Source of the DNA: Chrysochromulina parva
Lineage: Eukaryota > Haptophyta > Prymnesiales > Chrysochromulinaceae
Length of the DNA: 15,442 nucleotides
Assembly (NCBI GenBank): GCA_002887195.1
Contig: PJAB01001312.1
Span: 1-15,442, forward strand
Reading direction: 5' to 3'
Shown: one piece after another, positions 8,175-15,442 of the stretch
Position numbering within the stretch: position 1 is the stretch's first letter
Layout of the letters: each line of letters begins with the position of its first letter
Notes under the pieces: model-generated
The model's database searches: none
The model's input: the letters and a program-made list of their open reading frames with translations, nothing else
What the model was told of the DNA's origin: nothing
Made by a program: the position numbers and the translations under genes

Positions 8175-8871
8175 CTACAAACCGAGCTCCGTCGCAAGGA
8201 AGCGAGGGAAGGCCGTTTCATCCGCGGGCGGCCATGGCTCGAACGCCGGTGGCTTCTGGCCCAGGTCGCGGAGTGTCACAGCCAGCTGGCTCGGGACCGT
8301 TGAGAGCAGGTGCCGTCGCTCGTGCAGCTCGCCGGCGAGCTCCTGCTGGTGGTTGTGCATCAGAGCGTCGTTGACGACGACTACCATGATCGCACGAAGC
8401 CGCATGCCCTCGAGGATCGACCCCGCGCCCGCATGGCTGATGATCAGCGCGGCACTTCGCATGTCGTCGTCGAGAGACGGCTTGAAGCGGTACCTGGTAC
8501 GAGTTATGAGAATCGAACGGCACAGTGTTGAATGATGGTGCGTCTGAGGCTGGTTGCAGGACGAGGCGCAATATCAGCGCGCTCATCGCGCACCAGTCAA
8601 TCTGCAGCGGCGGCGGTGGCGATGACGGCAGTGACGGTTCCGTGCCTCGGCCGAGCTGCATCACGAGCCTTGTGTAGCCTTGTGCGGCCAGCGTGGAGAG
8701 CACCTCGTCCGAGAGCAGCGTGGTCGTCAGCTCGTCGAACTGGGTCGTGCCAACGGTGGCGAATACAATCCTTGGACCCGATCCACTGTTGTGAGACGTA
8801 CGTTGTCCGCGCTTGGGGCTGGCACTCGCGCGCTTGGGGCTGGCACTCGTGCGCTTGGGACTTACACGCAT
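8175..8871 (-). CDS. ALG13: ALG13-type UDP-GlcNAc transferase catalytic subunit (2 exons)
   Basis: Exons 8871-8594 and 8493-8175 join in phase (TG|G, Trp) to 597 bases and 198 residues. ALG13 pairs with the membrane protein ALG14 at the ER and adds the second GlcNAc to dolichol-linked GlcNAc, an early step of N-glycan assembly. Family signatures are clear: IVFATVGTTQFDEL, then GYTRLVMQLGRGTEP, then DWYRFKPSLDDDMRSA across the splice, then ALIISHAGAGSILEGMRL and VVVVNDALMHNHQQELAGEL. The His-Ala-Gly-Ala-Gly loop is the nucleotide-sugar binding region of the GT28 fold. Length matches single-domain ALG13. ATG 8871 precedes a short SPKR repeat; a second in-frame ATG at 8964 would add 31 residues without recognisable content. 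Its partner ALG14 is not in the window. Confidence 0.93.
8494..8593 (-). other. Intron of ALG13
   Basis: The donor is GACTG|GTGCGC with its G at 8593, and the acceptor is CTCGTACCAG ending at 8494; the length is 100 bases. The two coding parts lie in different frames. Splicing restores the expected family order LGRG...DWYRFKPSL...ISHAGAGS, which strongly supports these sites. Confidence 0.87.
8809..8870. repeat. 21-bp tandem repeat encoding SPKR heptads in ALG13
   Basis: Two near-identical 21-base units starting GCGCTTGGGGCTGGCACTCG, at 8809 and 8830, are followed by a diverged third copy from 8851. Read on the minus strand they give repeats of the form S-P-K-R-(T/A)-S-A just after the ALG13 start codon. 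Confidence 0.85.
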
Positions 8872-9042
8872 ACGCTCGTCGGCGTTGCACACCTCGTGCC
8901 TGGAGGCGATCTGTGCCCGGTACGGCGCTCGACGAAAAGCAGTACGGTTCAGTACCCGGTACATGCACCGCGCCACTATGGCGACTTAGCTATTTGCCGT
9001 GCACTTCGACCGATGAACCCGCACTAAAATGCGCTACTAGTA

Positions 9043-9062
9043 TCTCGTCTCGTCTCGTCTCG
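9043..9062. repeat. TCTCG microsatellite, four copies
   Basis: Four exact TCTCG units are followed by diverged CT-rich sequence to about 9090. The repeat lies in the 255-base gap between ALG13 and the TPR-fucosyltransferase gene, upstream of ALG13. Confidence 0.85.
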
Positions 9063-9231
9063 ATAAAGTCTCGGTCTCGTCTCCTGTCTCCTGACGCCCT
9101 CGCCCTTAGCCTTACAACTTGCGACCGGACGGCGCGTTGTCGACGTCGTCTCACTCGGCGCGTTCGACGCGAGCCTCAGACACAGTGACTACAACAGGCG
9201 CGCGCACACGCGACCCTCGACAACGCGGTGC

Positions 9232-11367
9232 TCACGTGGCAAGCCCGGGCATGCAGCCGCTGCCACGCGTCGCGTAGTGGTCCGCGAACGCATGGCTCGG
9301 CTCCCAGTTTCGGAACTGCTCGAGCTCGGGCTCGCCGAAGCCGAAGAAGGTGGTGCGCTCACGCCCCCAGCCGACCGCGTCGCGCTCTTGCACGATGGTG
9401 GCCGTCACCGTCGAGGGTACGTTCCCTAAAAAGTAGGGCGCCGCGGCGCAGATGGTCTGGTCGACGGTGAGAGCGAACTCATCACCGAGCGCGGGAGGTG
9501 GCCCGTACCGACGCCCAGCGGCGATGGCGGCTCGAGCGGCAGCCTCGACGGCGGACGATGTGGCATCAGCGGCGGTTGGCTGGGCGCTCGGCTGGCCGTA
9601 GCGCGCGAAGCTGATGCCGTGCCGCTCCCTAAGAAGGTCTTCAAAGAGCTCAGGGCTCGGCGAGTCGGTGGCCAGAAAGATGTTGCCTGGCGCGATGCCC
9701 CACTGGTCGCGCGCCGCGACGATTCTCCTGGCGACCGCCTCCGTCGAGGGGTAGCACATGTCCATCGTGATGTTCCAGCCAAAGCAGCGTTGCCCCCATG
9801 CTGTATGGCAAAAGTCATGCAGCCGATCGGCGCCGCGACGGATGTGGACTGCCAAAAAGGGCGCCGTGCCGAAAAGGGCGGTGCGCACTCGCGTCGCCTC
9901 GGCATGAATCGGCCCAACGTACCGCAGGTGGCCACGCGTGTACCGCAACGCCTCGTCCCAGCGCAAGTGGTCCATCCCCATGCCCACGGACGGCGCGGCG
10001 TCGAAGGCAAGTACCTCAGACGCCTCGTCACCGTACGTCGCGCGCCACCACTTGGCACCCAATCCCGCCTCGAAGCGCGAAAAGTAGCCGTGGCGGCTGG
10101 CGTCGTCGCTCACCCACCGCAGCTCAGACTGCTGCTGCAGAAAGTGAGGGAACTTGGCGGGCAGCTTCGTGGCGAAGCTGATGTTGTGGAACGCGAAGAA
10201 GCGCATCTGCGGCGGTCCTGAGCCAACGGCGCGGCAATGGAGCCGGGGCAGTTCGCGTGCCTGTCCCTCGGGTAACCACTCGCGTAACTCGCGTACGTCG
10301 AAGCCGGCTTGGCGGAGGGCGGTCAGGTTGAAAAAGTGCGAGGTAGGCAGCCAGCGCTCGGTAAAGGCGGAGACGCGCGTGAGGCGCGCGCCAAAGCGCA
10401 CGAAGAAGCCCGGCAGCACCAGCGGCCGGCACAGCAGCCGTGAGAGGGCGAGCATGTGGATGAGTGAGGCGAGCACATTGTTGAACTGGCCGCAGGAGTG
10501 GTAGTCTTGGCGCACGTTGGCGCGAAGATCGTCGTGAAAGCAACCCTCTTCAAAGGGGTTGACCAGCAGGACGCCGCGCGCGCCGCCCGCGGGGCAGCGC
10601 CCGCCGCTTGGCGTTAAGTCAGCCGGCAGCGGCGGCGGCGTCCAGCCGCTTGGCGCGCCGCACGCTGCGCTCGCCACCGCCATCGCCGCTGCTGCCGAGG
10701 GCACCGCGGTGGCCGAGATGTCGCTCGCTGCGCCGTAGCTCAGCGCATTGGGCGGCACGCCGTCGCCGCGCAGCGCGCGCAGCGTCGCCTCATAGGACGC
10801 GTCGAATGGCCGCAGCTCGAGCGCCGCATGCGCGTGGCGCAGGGCCCCGTCTGCGTCGCCCAGATGGCGGAGCAGTCGTGCGAGCCCGTGATGCGCGGGT
10901 GGGCACGCGTGATCCTCCGCGAGGGCCGCACGGAGCACCTCGACCGCTTCCACGTACTCGCCGATGGCCGACCGCACGTTTGCGAGCCCGGCACTCGCTG
11001 CGCAGTCGCGCGGCACAAGCGAGAGCGCGTCTTCGTACGAGGCAGCCGCAACCTTCCACTCGCCGGCGTTCTCGTGCGCGACGCCGAGGCCGCGCAGCGC
11101 GGCAGCGACGGCACTCACGTTTGCCTCTGCGAGCCCCAACCGCGCGGCTGCGTGCAGGTGCACAGCCACCTCCGCTGTTGCATATGGCTGCACCTGCAGC
11201 GTGAGCAGCCCATAGTGCAGTGGCGGCGCGTGCGCGTGCGGATCGGCGCGCGCGGCGTCGGCAAAGCACGCGCGCGCGCGCTCGGGCGCCTCGTGCTGGA
11301 GCTCGAGGCCGAGCTGCAGCCATGCCGCCGCCGTGCTAGCTGGCGGCGCATTGCACGTCGTCGCCAT
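9232..11367 (-). CDS. TPR-repeat protein with POFUT1-like O-fucosyltransferase domain
   Basis: An intronless frame of 711 residues starts at ATG 11367. The first about 215 residues form helical TPR-like repeats (for example GEWKVAAASYEDALSLVPRD and GDADGALRHAHAALELRPFD), suited to protein binding. After an Ala/Pro linker, a GT65/PF10250-type GT-B domain starts near 265: SCGQFNNVLASLIHMLALSR matches the N-terminal glycine-loop helix of POFUT1, AVHIRRGADR near 506 is the HxRRGxD donor-binding motif, and ICAAAPYFLGNVPSTVTATI followed by VQERD and TTFFGFG near 634-676 matches the family's C-terminal GN..S(S/T).TA..(R/Q)ERD..FFG region. Such enzymes move fucose from GDP-fucose to Ser/Thr of proteins. 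No signal peptide or membrane anchor is visible, unlike ER POFUT1, so a cytosolic or nuclear role is possible. Substrate is unknown. It is divergent from RPN12. Confidence 0.85.
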   Translation of the reverse strand: MATTCNAPPASTAAAWLQLGLELQHEAPERARACFADAARADPHAHAPPLHYGLLTLQVQPYATAEVAVHLHAAARLGLAEANVSAVAAALRGLGVAHENAGEWKVAAASYEDALSLVPRDCAASAGLANVRSAIGEYVEAVEVLRAALAEDHACPPAHHGLARLLRHLGDADGALRHAHAALELRPFDASYEATLRALRGDGVPPNALSYGAASDISATAVPSAAAAMAVASAACGAPSGWTPPPLPADLTPSGGRCPAGGARGVLLVNPFEEGCFHDDLRANVRQDYHSCGQFNNVLASLIHMLALSRLLCRPLVLPGFFVRFGARLTRVSAFTERWLPTSHFFNLTALRQAGFDVRELREWLPEGQARELPRLHCRAVGSGPPQMRFFAFHNISFATKLPAKFPHFLQQQSELRWVSDDASRHGYFSRFEAGLGAKWWRATYGDEASEVLAFDAAPSVGMGMDHLRWDEALRYTRGHLRYVGPIHAEATRVRTALFGTAPFLAVHIRRGADRLHDFCHTAWGQRCFGWNITMDMCYPSTEAVARRIVAARDQWGIAPGNIFLATDSPSPELFEDLLRERHGISFARYGQPSAQPTAADATSSAVEAAARAAIAAGRRYGPPPALGDEFALTVDQTICAAAPYFLGNVPSTVTATIVQERDAVGWGRERTTFFGFGEPELEQFRNWEPSHAFADHYATRGSGCMPGLAT

Positions 11368-11506
11368 TGTGGAAAATGCTCGAAAAGAGTATCAGCGACC
11401 ATACTTGCGCGTGAGCGTCCATGAAAATCTTCATTTTCGTTGGGGTGAAGAACCGGTCCCGTGCTGTGAATTCACGCACGCTCTTTCTCCGCCGACTCGC
11501 TTCGGC
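11368..11506. promoter_or_regulatory. Shared divergent promoter region
   Basis: Only 139 bases separate the start codons of the minus-strand TPR-fucosyltransferase and the plus-strand RPN12, so both core promoters and both 5' leaders must fit here. A small inverted repeat GAAAAT-CTTC-ATTTTC lies at 11421-11436. No TATA box is evident. Confidence 0.55.
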
Positions 11507-12558
11507 ATGGCTGCCGCCCACCTCGCGTCGGTGGTGAGCCTCTTCGACCAATTCAAGAAATGCTACGACGCCGGCGAGACCAAGGCGGACGAGGCGATCG
11601 CCATGCTCGCGAAGCTCAAGATAGCCATGCTCTCTTTCACATCGCTGGTGAGTGGCCAGAGCGGCGGTCACACCAAGCCCAGGACCCTCTGCGAGAGCGC
11701 TGCCTCTGCTGACGCCTGCGACGTGTGCGCGTGTGCGCGCTATGTGCAGCCGCATGCAATGGCCGCGGCGCCCTCCCCTGTTGATCGTGTGTTGGTTCAC
11801 GAGGAGTTGCTCGTCGCTCGCGAGATCCTGGAGCATGGCGCGCTGCTGTCCATCCGGCAGATGGACATCCCCGCCTTTGAGCGGTACGTCGCGCAGCTCA
11901 AGGTGTACTACTCCGACGCGTCGATATTGACGCCGTCGCAGCGGCAGTTTCCCATCCTCGGCCTCAACCTGCTGAGGCTGCTCGCGCAGAACCGCATTGC
12001 TGAGTTCCACACCGAGCTCGAGCTGATCCCGACCGAGCTGCAGCACGCCAACATCTACATCAAGTACCCCGCGCAGCTCGAGCAGCACATCATGGAGGGC
12101 TCATACCACAAGGTACTGTCTGCGAAGACGGACGGCGTCTTCTCGCAGGAGGGCATGTGAGTCGCGCCTTCATCCAATCCCTTCCCCTGTCGGCATCGCC
12201 ACCCTCGCGGAACGCAGCTCGCGCGGCCGCGCGGATCTCTGCGCAATCATCGTGTTCCGGTCGCCCCGCCCCACGCAGGTACTTCATGGACATGCTCGTG
12301 GATACGGTGCGCGAGGAGATCGCCGAGTGCTCCGAGAAAGCCTACACGTCCATCGCGGCCTCGGAGCTGCAGAGCATGCTCATGCTCACCTCTGGCGAAG
12401 CCCTCGCCGAGTTCGTCGAGCAGCGCGGCTGGCGCCTCGACGGCAAGACCGTCGCCTTCTCGAAGGCCGAGGAGGAGCAGCCCACGCAGAAGCTGCCGTC
12501 AGCGCAGCTCATCCAGGAGACGCTCTCCTATGCTAAGGAGCTCGAGCGCATCGTGTGA
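11507..12558 (+). CDS. RPN12: 26S proteasome lid subunit RPN12 / PSMD8 (3 exons)
   Basis: Exons 11507-11647, 11750-12156 and 12279-12558 give 828 bases and 275 residues, close to plant and animal RPN12. The protein belongs to the lid of the 19S regulatory particle and has a C-terminal PCI domain used in lid assembly. Matches to the family run throughout: AMLSFTSL at the end of exon 1, AREILEHGALLSIRQMDIPA, FERYVAQLKVYYSDAS, FPILGLNLLRLLAQNRIAEF, HTELELIPTE, LEQHIMEGSYHKVLSAK, then across the second splice MYFMDMLVDTVREEIAECSE and KAYTSI, ending LSYAKELERIV, the near-invariant C terminus. ATG 11507 gives the expected N terminus. The first acceptor is less certain: CAG ending at 11749 yields FTSLP as in plants, while GAG ending at 11803 would delete 18 residues. 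Both keep frame. Confidence 0.95.
11648..11749 (+). other. Intron 1 of RPN12
   Basis: Donor TCGCTG|GTGAGT begins at 11648 and the proposed acceptor is TATGTGCAG ending at 11749. The 102-base length is a multiple of three and the intron has no in-frame stop, so retention would add 34 residues. It is called an intron because of the strong donor, the low-complexity Cys/Ala-rich translation and the absence of such an insert in RPN12 of other eukaryotes. Confidence 0.7.
12157..12278 (+). other. Intron 2 of RPN12
   Basis: Donor GGCAT|GTGAGT begins at 12157 and acceptor CCCCACGCAG ends at 12278; length is 122 bases. The unspliced frame meets TGA at 12158. Splicing rebuilds an ATG codon and joins GVFSQEG to MYFMDMLVDT, matching the family. 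Confidence 0.9.
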
Positions 12559-12787
12559 GCCCGCCGCGGCGCGCCCGTTCAGCTCTGCGTTCCCCACGAG
12601 ACTACACGAGACACATGTGTTGGACCCCGAGTTACATCGGCGCCCCAAACATCGAAAGTTACACACCCACACTAGAAAGGGTAAAGCCGAGCAGCAGCCT
12701 GACCGCCTCCTGGAACTTGCCAAAGAAGGTGTCGCTTTCAGAGCATTCCGGTTGGTCCCGACATGTGTCGCTCCTTCAATTGGATTC

Positions 12788-13633
12788 ATGCAAGCTCCCA
12801 TTAAGGCTTTCGCATCGCACAACTGGGGAAGCGACGCGCTCAACCACAAGCGAGTGGTCAGACTGTGCACTGTGCTCAGGGAACGTGGAGTCGACGTCTG
12901 GTTAGACGAGACGCACATGAAGGGCAATATTCTCGACGCCATGTGCAAAGGTATCGACGAGTCGGACGTCGTCCTCGTGTTCGTGACGAGAGAATACATT
13001 GATAAAGTCCAAGGTGGTACAATCACTGACAACTGTCGCCGCGAATTCATGTACGCAAGCCAAGCCCATGCACAGAAGATGATCGCAGTCCGATTCGATG
13101 CCGACCTCGGAGCCCATTGGTCTGGGCCAGTCGGGATGGTTTTGGGCTCGACGATGTATGCTGACATGGCAAAGGACCCTATCAGCGATTCAGCCATCGA
13201 ATCCCTTGTCAAGCTCATGCAACCACACGCGCGTCCTAGAACCGCTGTGGCGCGCACTCCCCTCCGATCCGCCGGAGGTGCTGGCAAGATCGCCCAAGAT
13301 CGCCGCCGCACATCAGGCGCATTGGAGGTGAGTGGACATGGACGCCACGGCCAATCCGAATCCGGCGATGGGACCCCCCGGGACACCAAGCCATCCAGCA
13401 TGAAGTTCGGGCTGCATGTGGCGTCAGCACCTGTTGGAGTAAGGGACATACGTACTCGCGCCAATCGGCTGGCCAACATTCTCAACTTCCACAGTACTGA
13501 CCTCCACATAGCGCAGATTGTGAACAAGGCAGCGGAAACGTTGGGGCTGTCGCTGGGCGAAGAGCTCAAGTTCCACGACCGCCTTGAGTTGATCGAGGCC
13601 GAGCTTGGACTGCTGCACAGCACCAGCGCGTAA
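12788..13633 (+). CDS. TIR-domain protein
   Basis: From ATG 12788 the frame encodes 281 residues with a TIR domain at about 5-125. Seen: IKAFASHNWGSDALNHKRV (strand A and box 1), GVDVWLDETHMKG (BB-loop region), GIDESDVVLVFVTREYIDKV (strand C), DNCRREFMYA with Glu86 and QKMIAVRFD (strand D), then WSGPVGMVLGSTMY. TIR domains either scaffold signalling or cleave NAD; Glu86 stands in the C-x-x-E position used by catalytic TIRs, so NADase activity is possible but unproven. The middle (about 150-200) is basic and low in complexity. The C-terminal part (ANRLANILNFHSTDLHIAQI, then LEL IEAELGLL-like helix) is helical and could oligomerise. No membrane segment, LRR or NB-ARC is seen. The frame is open upstream to 12530 inside RPN12, but ATG 12788 lies three codons before the domain and is preferred. 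A GAG|GTGAGT site at 13328 could be an alternative donor. Confidence 0.82.
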   Translation: MQAPIKAFASHNWGSDALNHKRVVRLCTVLRERGVDVWLDETHMKGNILDAMCKGIDESDVVLVFVTREYIDKVQGGTITDNCRREFMYASQAHAQKMIAVRFDADLGAHWSGPVGMVLGSTMYADMAKDPISDSAIESLVKLMQPHARPRTAVARTPLRSAGGAGKIAQDRRRTSGALEVSGHGRHGQSESGDGTPRDTKPSSMKFGLHVASAPVGVRDIRTRANRLANILNFHSTDLHIAQIVNKAAETLGLSLGEELKFHDRLELIEAELGLLHSTSA

Positions 13634-13853
13634 GCGCCGCCGTTCCGTTCTGAGATTCTCGTGCTCGCAGGACGCAGCCGTCGGCCGGACCCGGGCCGCG
13701 CGGTCACGGTTTGATAAGGGTTTGACTCTCAGTCGACTCTCCGGACTCGCACTCCGAATGTTATAACATACCTATATATACTACCGACCCACCGGTCTAC
13801 AGGTAATTATCCCGGTAAACTAAGATCCAAAGGAGATTTACTACGGTAAAGTA
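13634..13853. other. Convergent 3' region between TIR gene and DUS1
   Basis: Both genes end here, so this 220-base gap should hold two 3' ends. It is markedly AT-richer than its surroundings near 13755-13855, including CCTATATATACTACC. No hairpin terminator or gene is supported. Confidence 0.4.
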
Positions 13854-15047
13854 CTATTCCCTTGATAGCCGCTTTCTCGCCGCGCCGTGCCGCTTGGCAG
13901 CGCTCTTGGCCAGGTAGCGCTTAACCCAGGCAGCATGCTCGACGTCGCGCTTGCGTGGGCTGCGCGACTGCCGCGGCTCTAGGCCGTCGTGGTTGTCGTC
14001 TTCGGAGGAGCGACGTCGCATGTACCAGGAGAGACCGTGATGCTGCTCATCCTCCATGTGGAAGCGAGGCTGATCCCATCCACGGGCTGCGAGGCGGCGT
14101 ACGACCGACTCGATGGCAGCGAGATCCGCCGAGACATAGAGCTCGTCAGCCAGATCGGGCCACTGCGCCCACGCCGCATACAGCATCCGCCGGCAATGCT
14201 CCTTGACGTGGCCAATGCCCCGCCTCGGGGGATACATGGCGCACAGCTCCAGATAGCGCGCCGCAAGAGCATCCTGGTCGACGTACGAACCGTCCGGCCG
14301 ACGGTTGGAGGAGAAGAGAGCCGGGTTCTCAAGCAGAGCCTCGCCCACCATGACGGCCGCCGCGCCGGTGTGCTCAAGTAGTGAAGCAGCACACCGTGAA
14401 GTGGCCACGCCGCCGTTCGCAATGACAGGCACGGCGAGCGCAGCCACGACGTCTCGGATCGTATCCCAGTCGGCGGCGCCGATTCCAAGTTGCCGGCGGG
14501 TCTGAAGCCGGGATCGCCCATGAAGGGTTAGTGCGCTGACACCGGCGTCTTGCAGCTTCAAGGCCATCTTGATCGTCCGCGCATGCGTTGTTTGCAGGCG
14601 CATCTTGACGCTCACTGGCCGCTCGGTCCGTTGGCACAGAGCTCGAACACACTCGAGCGCGAGCTCTGGCGTGTTCTCGAGCAGAAAGGCGCCATAATTT
14701 CCCGCCTCCGCAATCTCCTGCGGGCATCCTAGGTTCAGGTCGATGACATCTGAGTCGTCACTGCAAAGCCGCGCGGCGGCTGCAAGATGGTCTGGGTCAT
14801 GACCTGCGAGCTGCGTCACGAGAGGACGGTCCGCACTGCCACCCGGGTCGAATGTTCTCCGCGAGTAAGCGGGCTCCGAGACCATGAGCCGTGCGTTGAG
14901 CATGGGTGTGAATGCCAACTCGCAGCCGTGCTCTCGGCAGAGCGTGCGGAACGCTAGGTCGCTCGCGTCGACCATGGGCGCCGCCACGTGGCGTGGGCTG
15001 CCGAGGGAACGCCAGGCTCGCCACAAGCTGCTGCCGGTCATCGTCAT
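13854..15047 (-). CDS. DUS1: tRNA-dihydrouridine synthase, DUS1 type
   Basis: An intronless frame encodes 397 residues from ATG 15047. Dus enzymes use FMN and NADPH to reduce uridine to dihydrouridine in tRNA; DUS1 acts on the D-loop at U16/U17. The TIM-barrel signatures are present: HVAAPMVDASDLAFRTLC near the start, FTPMLNARL, PLVTQLAGHDPDHL, DVIDLNLGCPQEIAEAGNYG with the catalytic cysteine at 108, VSVKMRL with Lys148, LTLHGRSRLQ with His176, and VPVIANGGV followed by MVGEALLENPALF for phosphate binding. The usual LGCPQ-x-IAK-x-G reads EIAEAG here, a mild deviation. The C-terminal tail is Lys/Arg-rich (SPRKRDVEHA, KRHGAARKRLSRE), likely RNA-binding or nuclear-targeting; the CxxC region of animal DUS1L is absent. 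ATG 15047 gives the N-terminal length of human DUS1L; ATG 15125 would add 26 residues and is an alternative. Confidence 0.93.
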   Translation of the reverse strand: MTMTGSSLWRAWRSLGSPRHVAAPMVDASDLAFRTLCREHGCELAFTPMLNARLMVSEPAYSRRTFDPGGSADRPLVTQLAGHDPDHLAAAARLCSDDSDVIDLNLGCPQEIAEAGNYGAFLLENTPELALECVRALCQRTERPVSVKMRLQTTHARTIKMALKLQDAGVSALTLHGRSRLQTRRQLGIGAADWDTIRDVVAALAVPVIANGGVATSRCAASLLEHTGAAAVMVGEALLENPALFSSNRRPDGSYVDQDALAARYLELCAMYPPRRGIGHVKEHCRRMLYAAWAQWPDLADELYVSADLAAIESVVRRLAARGWDQPRFHMEDEQHHGLSWYMRRRSSEDDNHDGLEPRQSRSPRKRDVEHAAWVKRYLAKSAAKRHGAARKRLSRE

Positions 15048-15125
15048 GCGAGACCAGCCAAGGGGTCGAGGCTCGCCGCGCCGACGATTGTGAACTCCAA
15101 GGGAGGGCTGTGACGGGCGGAACAT

Positions 15126-15411
15126 GTCGTGCAACGACAACGCGGGGACGTCACGCAGATACGAATATGTGCGCTACCGGTGCGCTCGCGAGATGGAAAA
15201 GTTTCACCAAGTCAAGTCAATTCAAGTCTATACATAAACAACAGACAACCATACGGAAGCCTATCGAATGTGCTCCGGAAGCCAGCAGTGGAGGACGGGA
15301 GTCGATGGAGATGGCGGAGGGAGGTCCATAATGAGGTGACACGTCATAAGTGCTGACATACGTGCCCTCGGAGAACAAGTAGATGAGAAGTAACGGGCCG
15401 ATCTCGAGCCG
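15126..15411. other. Non-coding right flank, probable promoter of DUS1
   Basis: This region lies upstream of the minus-strand DUS1 gene and ends just before a possible plus-strand start codon. It is AT-richer near 15190-15255, with AAGTCAAGTCAATTCAAGTC, a short CAAGT-type direct repeat. No coding stretch with a recognisable domain was found. Confidence 0.4.
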
Positions 15412-15442
15412 ATGAGCGCCACTCTTACGCCGAAGAGGAAAT
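15412..15442 (+). CDS. Possible start of a plus-strand gene (runs off right edge)
   Basis: An ATG at 15412 opens ten codons (MSATLTPKRK) to the window end. The position, divergent from DUS1 across a promoter-like gap, is suitable for a gene start, but ten codons are too few to judge and the base at -3 is C, not a purine. Confidence 0.18.
   Translation, partial: MSATLTPKRK

Noticed and set aside
8218..8500. Direct continuation of ALG13 exon 1 in its own frame
   Set aside because: Beyond Trp at the donor the translation loses family similarity and becomes Arg/Pro-rich, while the frame starting after the acceptor at 8493 continues the ALG13 domain.
9619..11424. Several plus-strand frames over the TPR-fucosyltransferase gene
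   Set aside because: Arg/Ala-rich shadows of GC-rich codons; the minus-strand frame carries the family motifs.
12499..13707. Minus-strand open frame of 402 codons over the TIR gene
   Set aside because: Long but Ser/Arg-rich without domain features, while the plus strand encodes an evident TIR domain.
1..15442. Prokaryotic systems such as CRISPR arrays, operons or toxin-antitoxin pairs
   Set aside because: Spliced genes, axonemal dynein and proteasome subunits show a eukaryotic nuclear genome; the only tandem repeats are mini- and microsatellites without spacer structure.

Overview
The window reads as nuclear DNA of a flagellated single-celled eukaryote. It is GC-rich, genes are tightly packed on both strands, some genes lack introns, and the rest carry short GT-AG introns of 81 to 166 bases, several with a GTGAGT donor. 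The set of an outer-arm type dynein heavy chain, a 26S proteasome lid subunit, an ALG13-type glycosyltransferase, a DUS1-type tRNA modification enzyme, a TIR protein starting at a SHNWG motif and a possibly plastid- or mitochondrion-directed membrane protein points to an alga. A haptophyte is my best guess, but the sequence alone does not prove it.

Layout from left to right. (1) 1-4597, minus: the first 1532 codons of an axonemal dynein heavy chain, running off the left edge without an intron. (2) 4598-5331: non-coding. (3) 5332-6490, minus: a three-exon gene for a membrane protein with repeated FGD(L/I)T motifs; its first intron carries tRNA-like A and B boxes on the opposite strand and its second is largely a 25-base minisatellite. 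(4) 6986-7762, minus: a conserved-looking protein that I do not recognise. (5) 8175-8871, minus: ALG13, two exons, with a short N-terminal SPKR repeat. (6) 9232-11367, minus: an intronless protein joining TPR repeats to a POFUT1-like O-fucosyltransferase domain. (7) 11507-12558, plus: RPN12/PSMD8, three exons, sharing a 139-base divergent promoter region with gene 6. (8) 12788-13633, plus: TIR-domain protein. (9) 13854-15047, minus: DUS1-type tRNA-dihydrouridine synthase, intronless. (10) The last 30 bases may open another plus-strand gene.

The genes do not form a pathway. They are mostly housekeeping genes (flagellar motility, protein breakdown, N-glycan assembly, tRNA modification) set among three less ordinary ones: the TPR-fucosyltransferase, the TIR protein and the FGD-repeat membrane protein. 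The intron models were built by hand from GT-AG sites, reading phase and similarity to known families, so exact boundaries need transcript data. No prokaryotic operon, CRISPR array, intact transposon or rRNA gene is visible.
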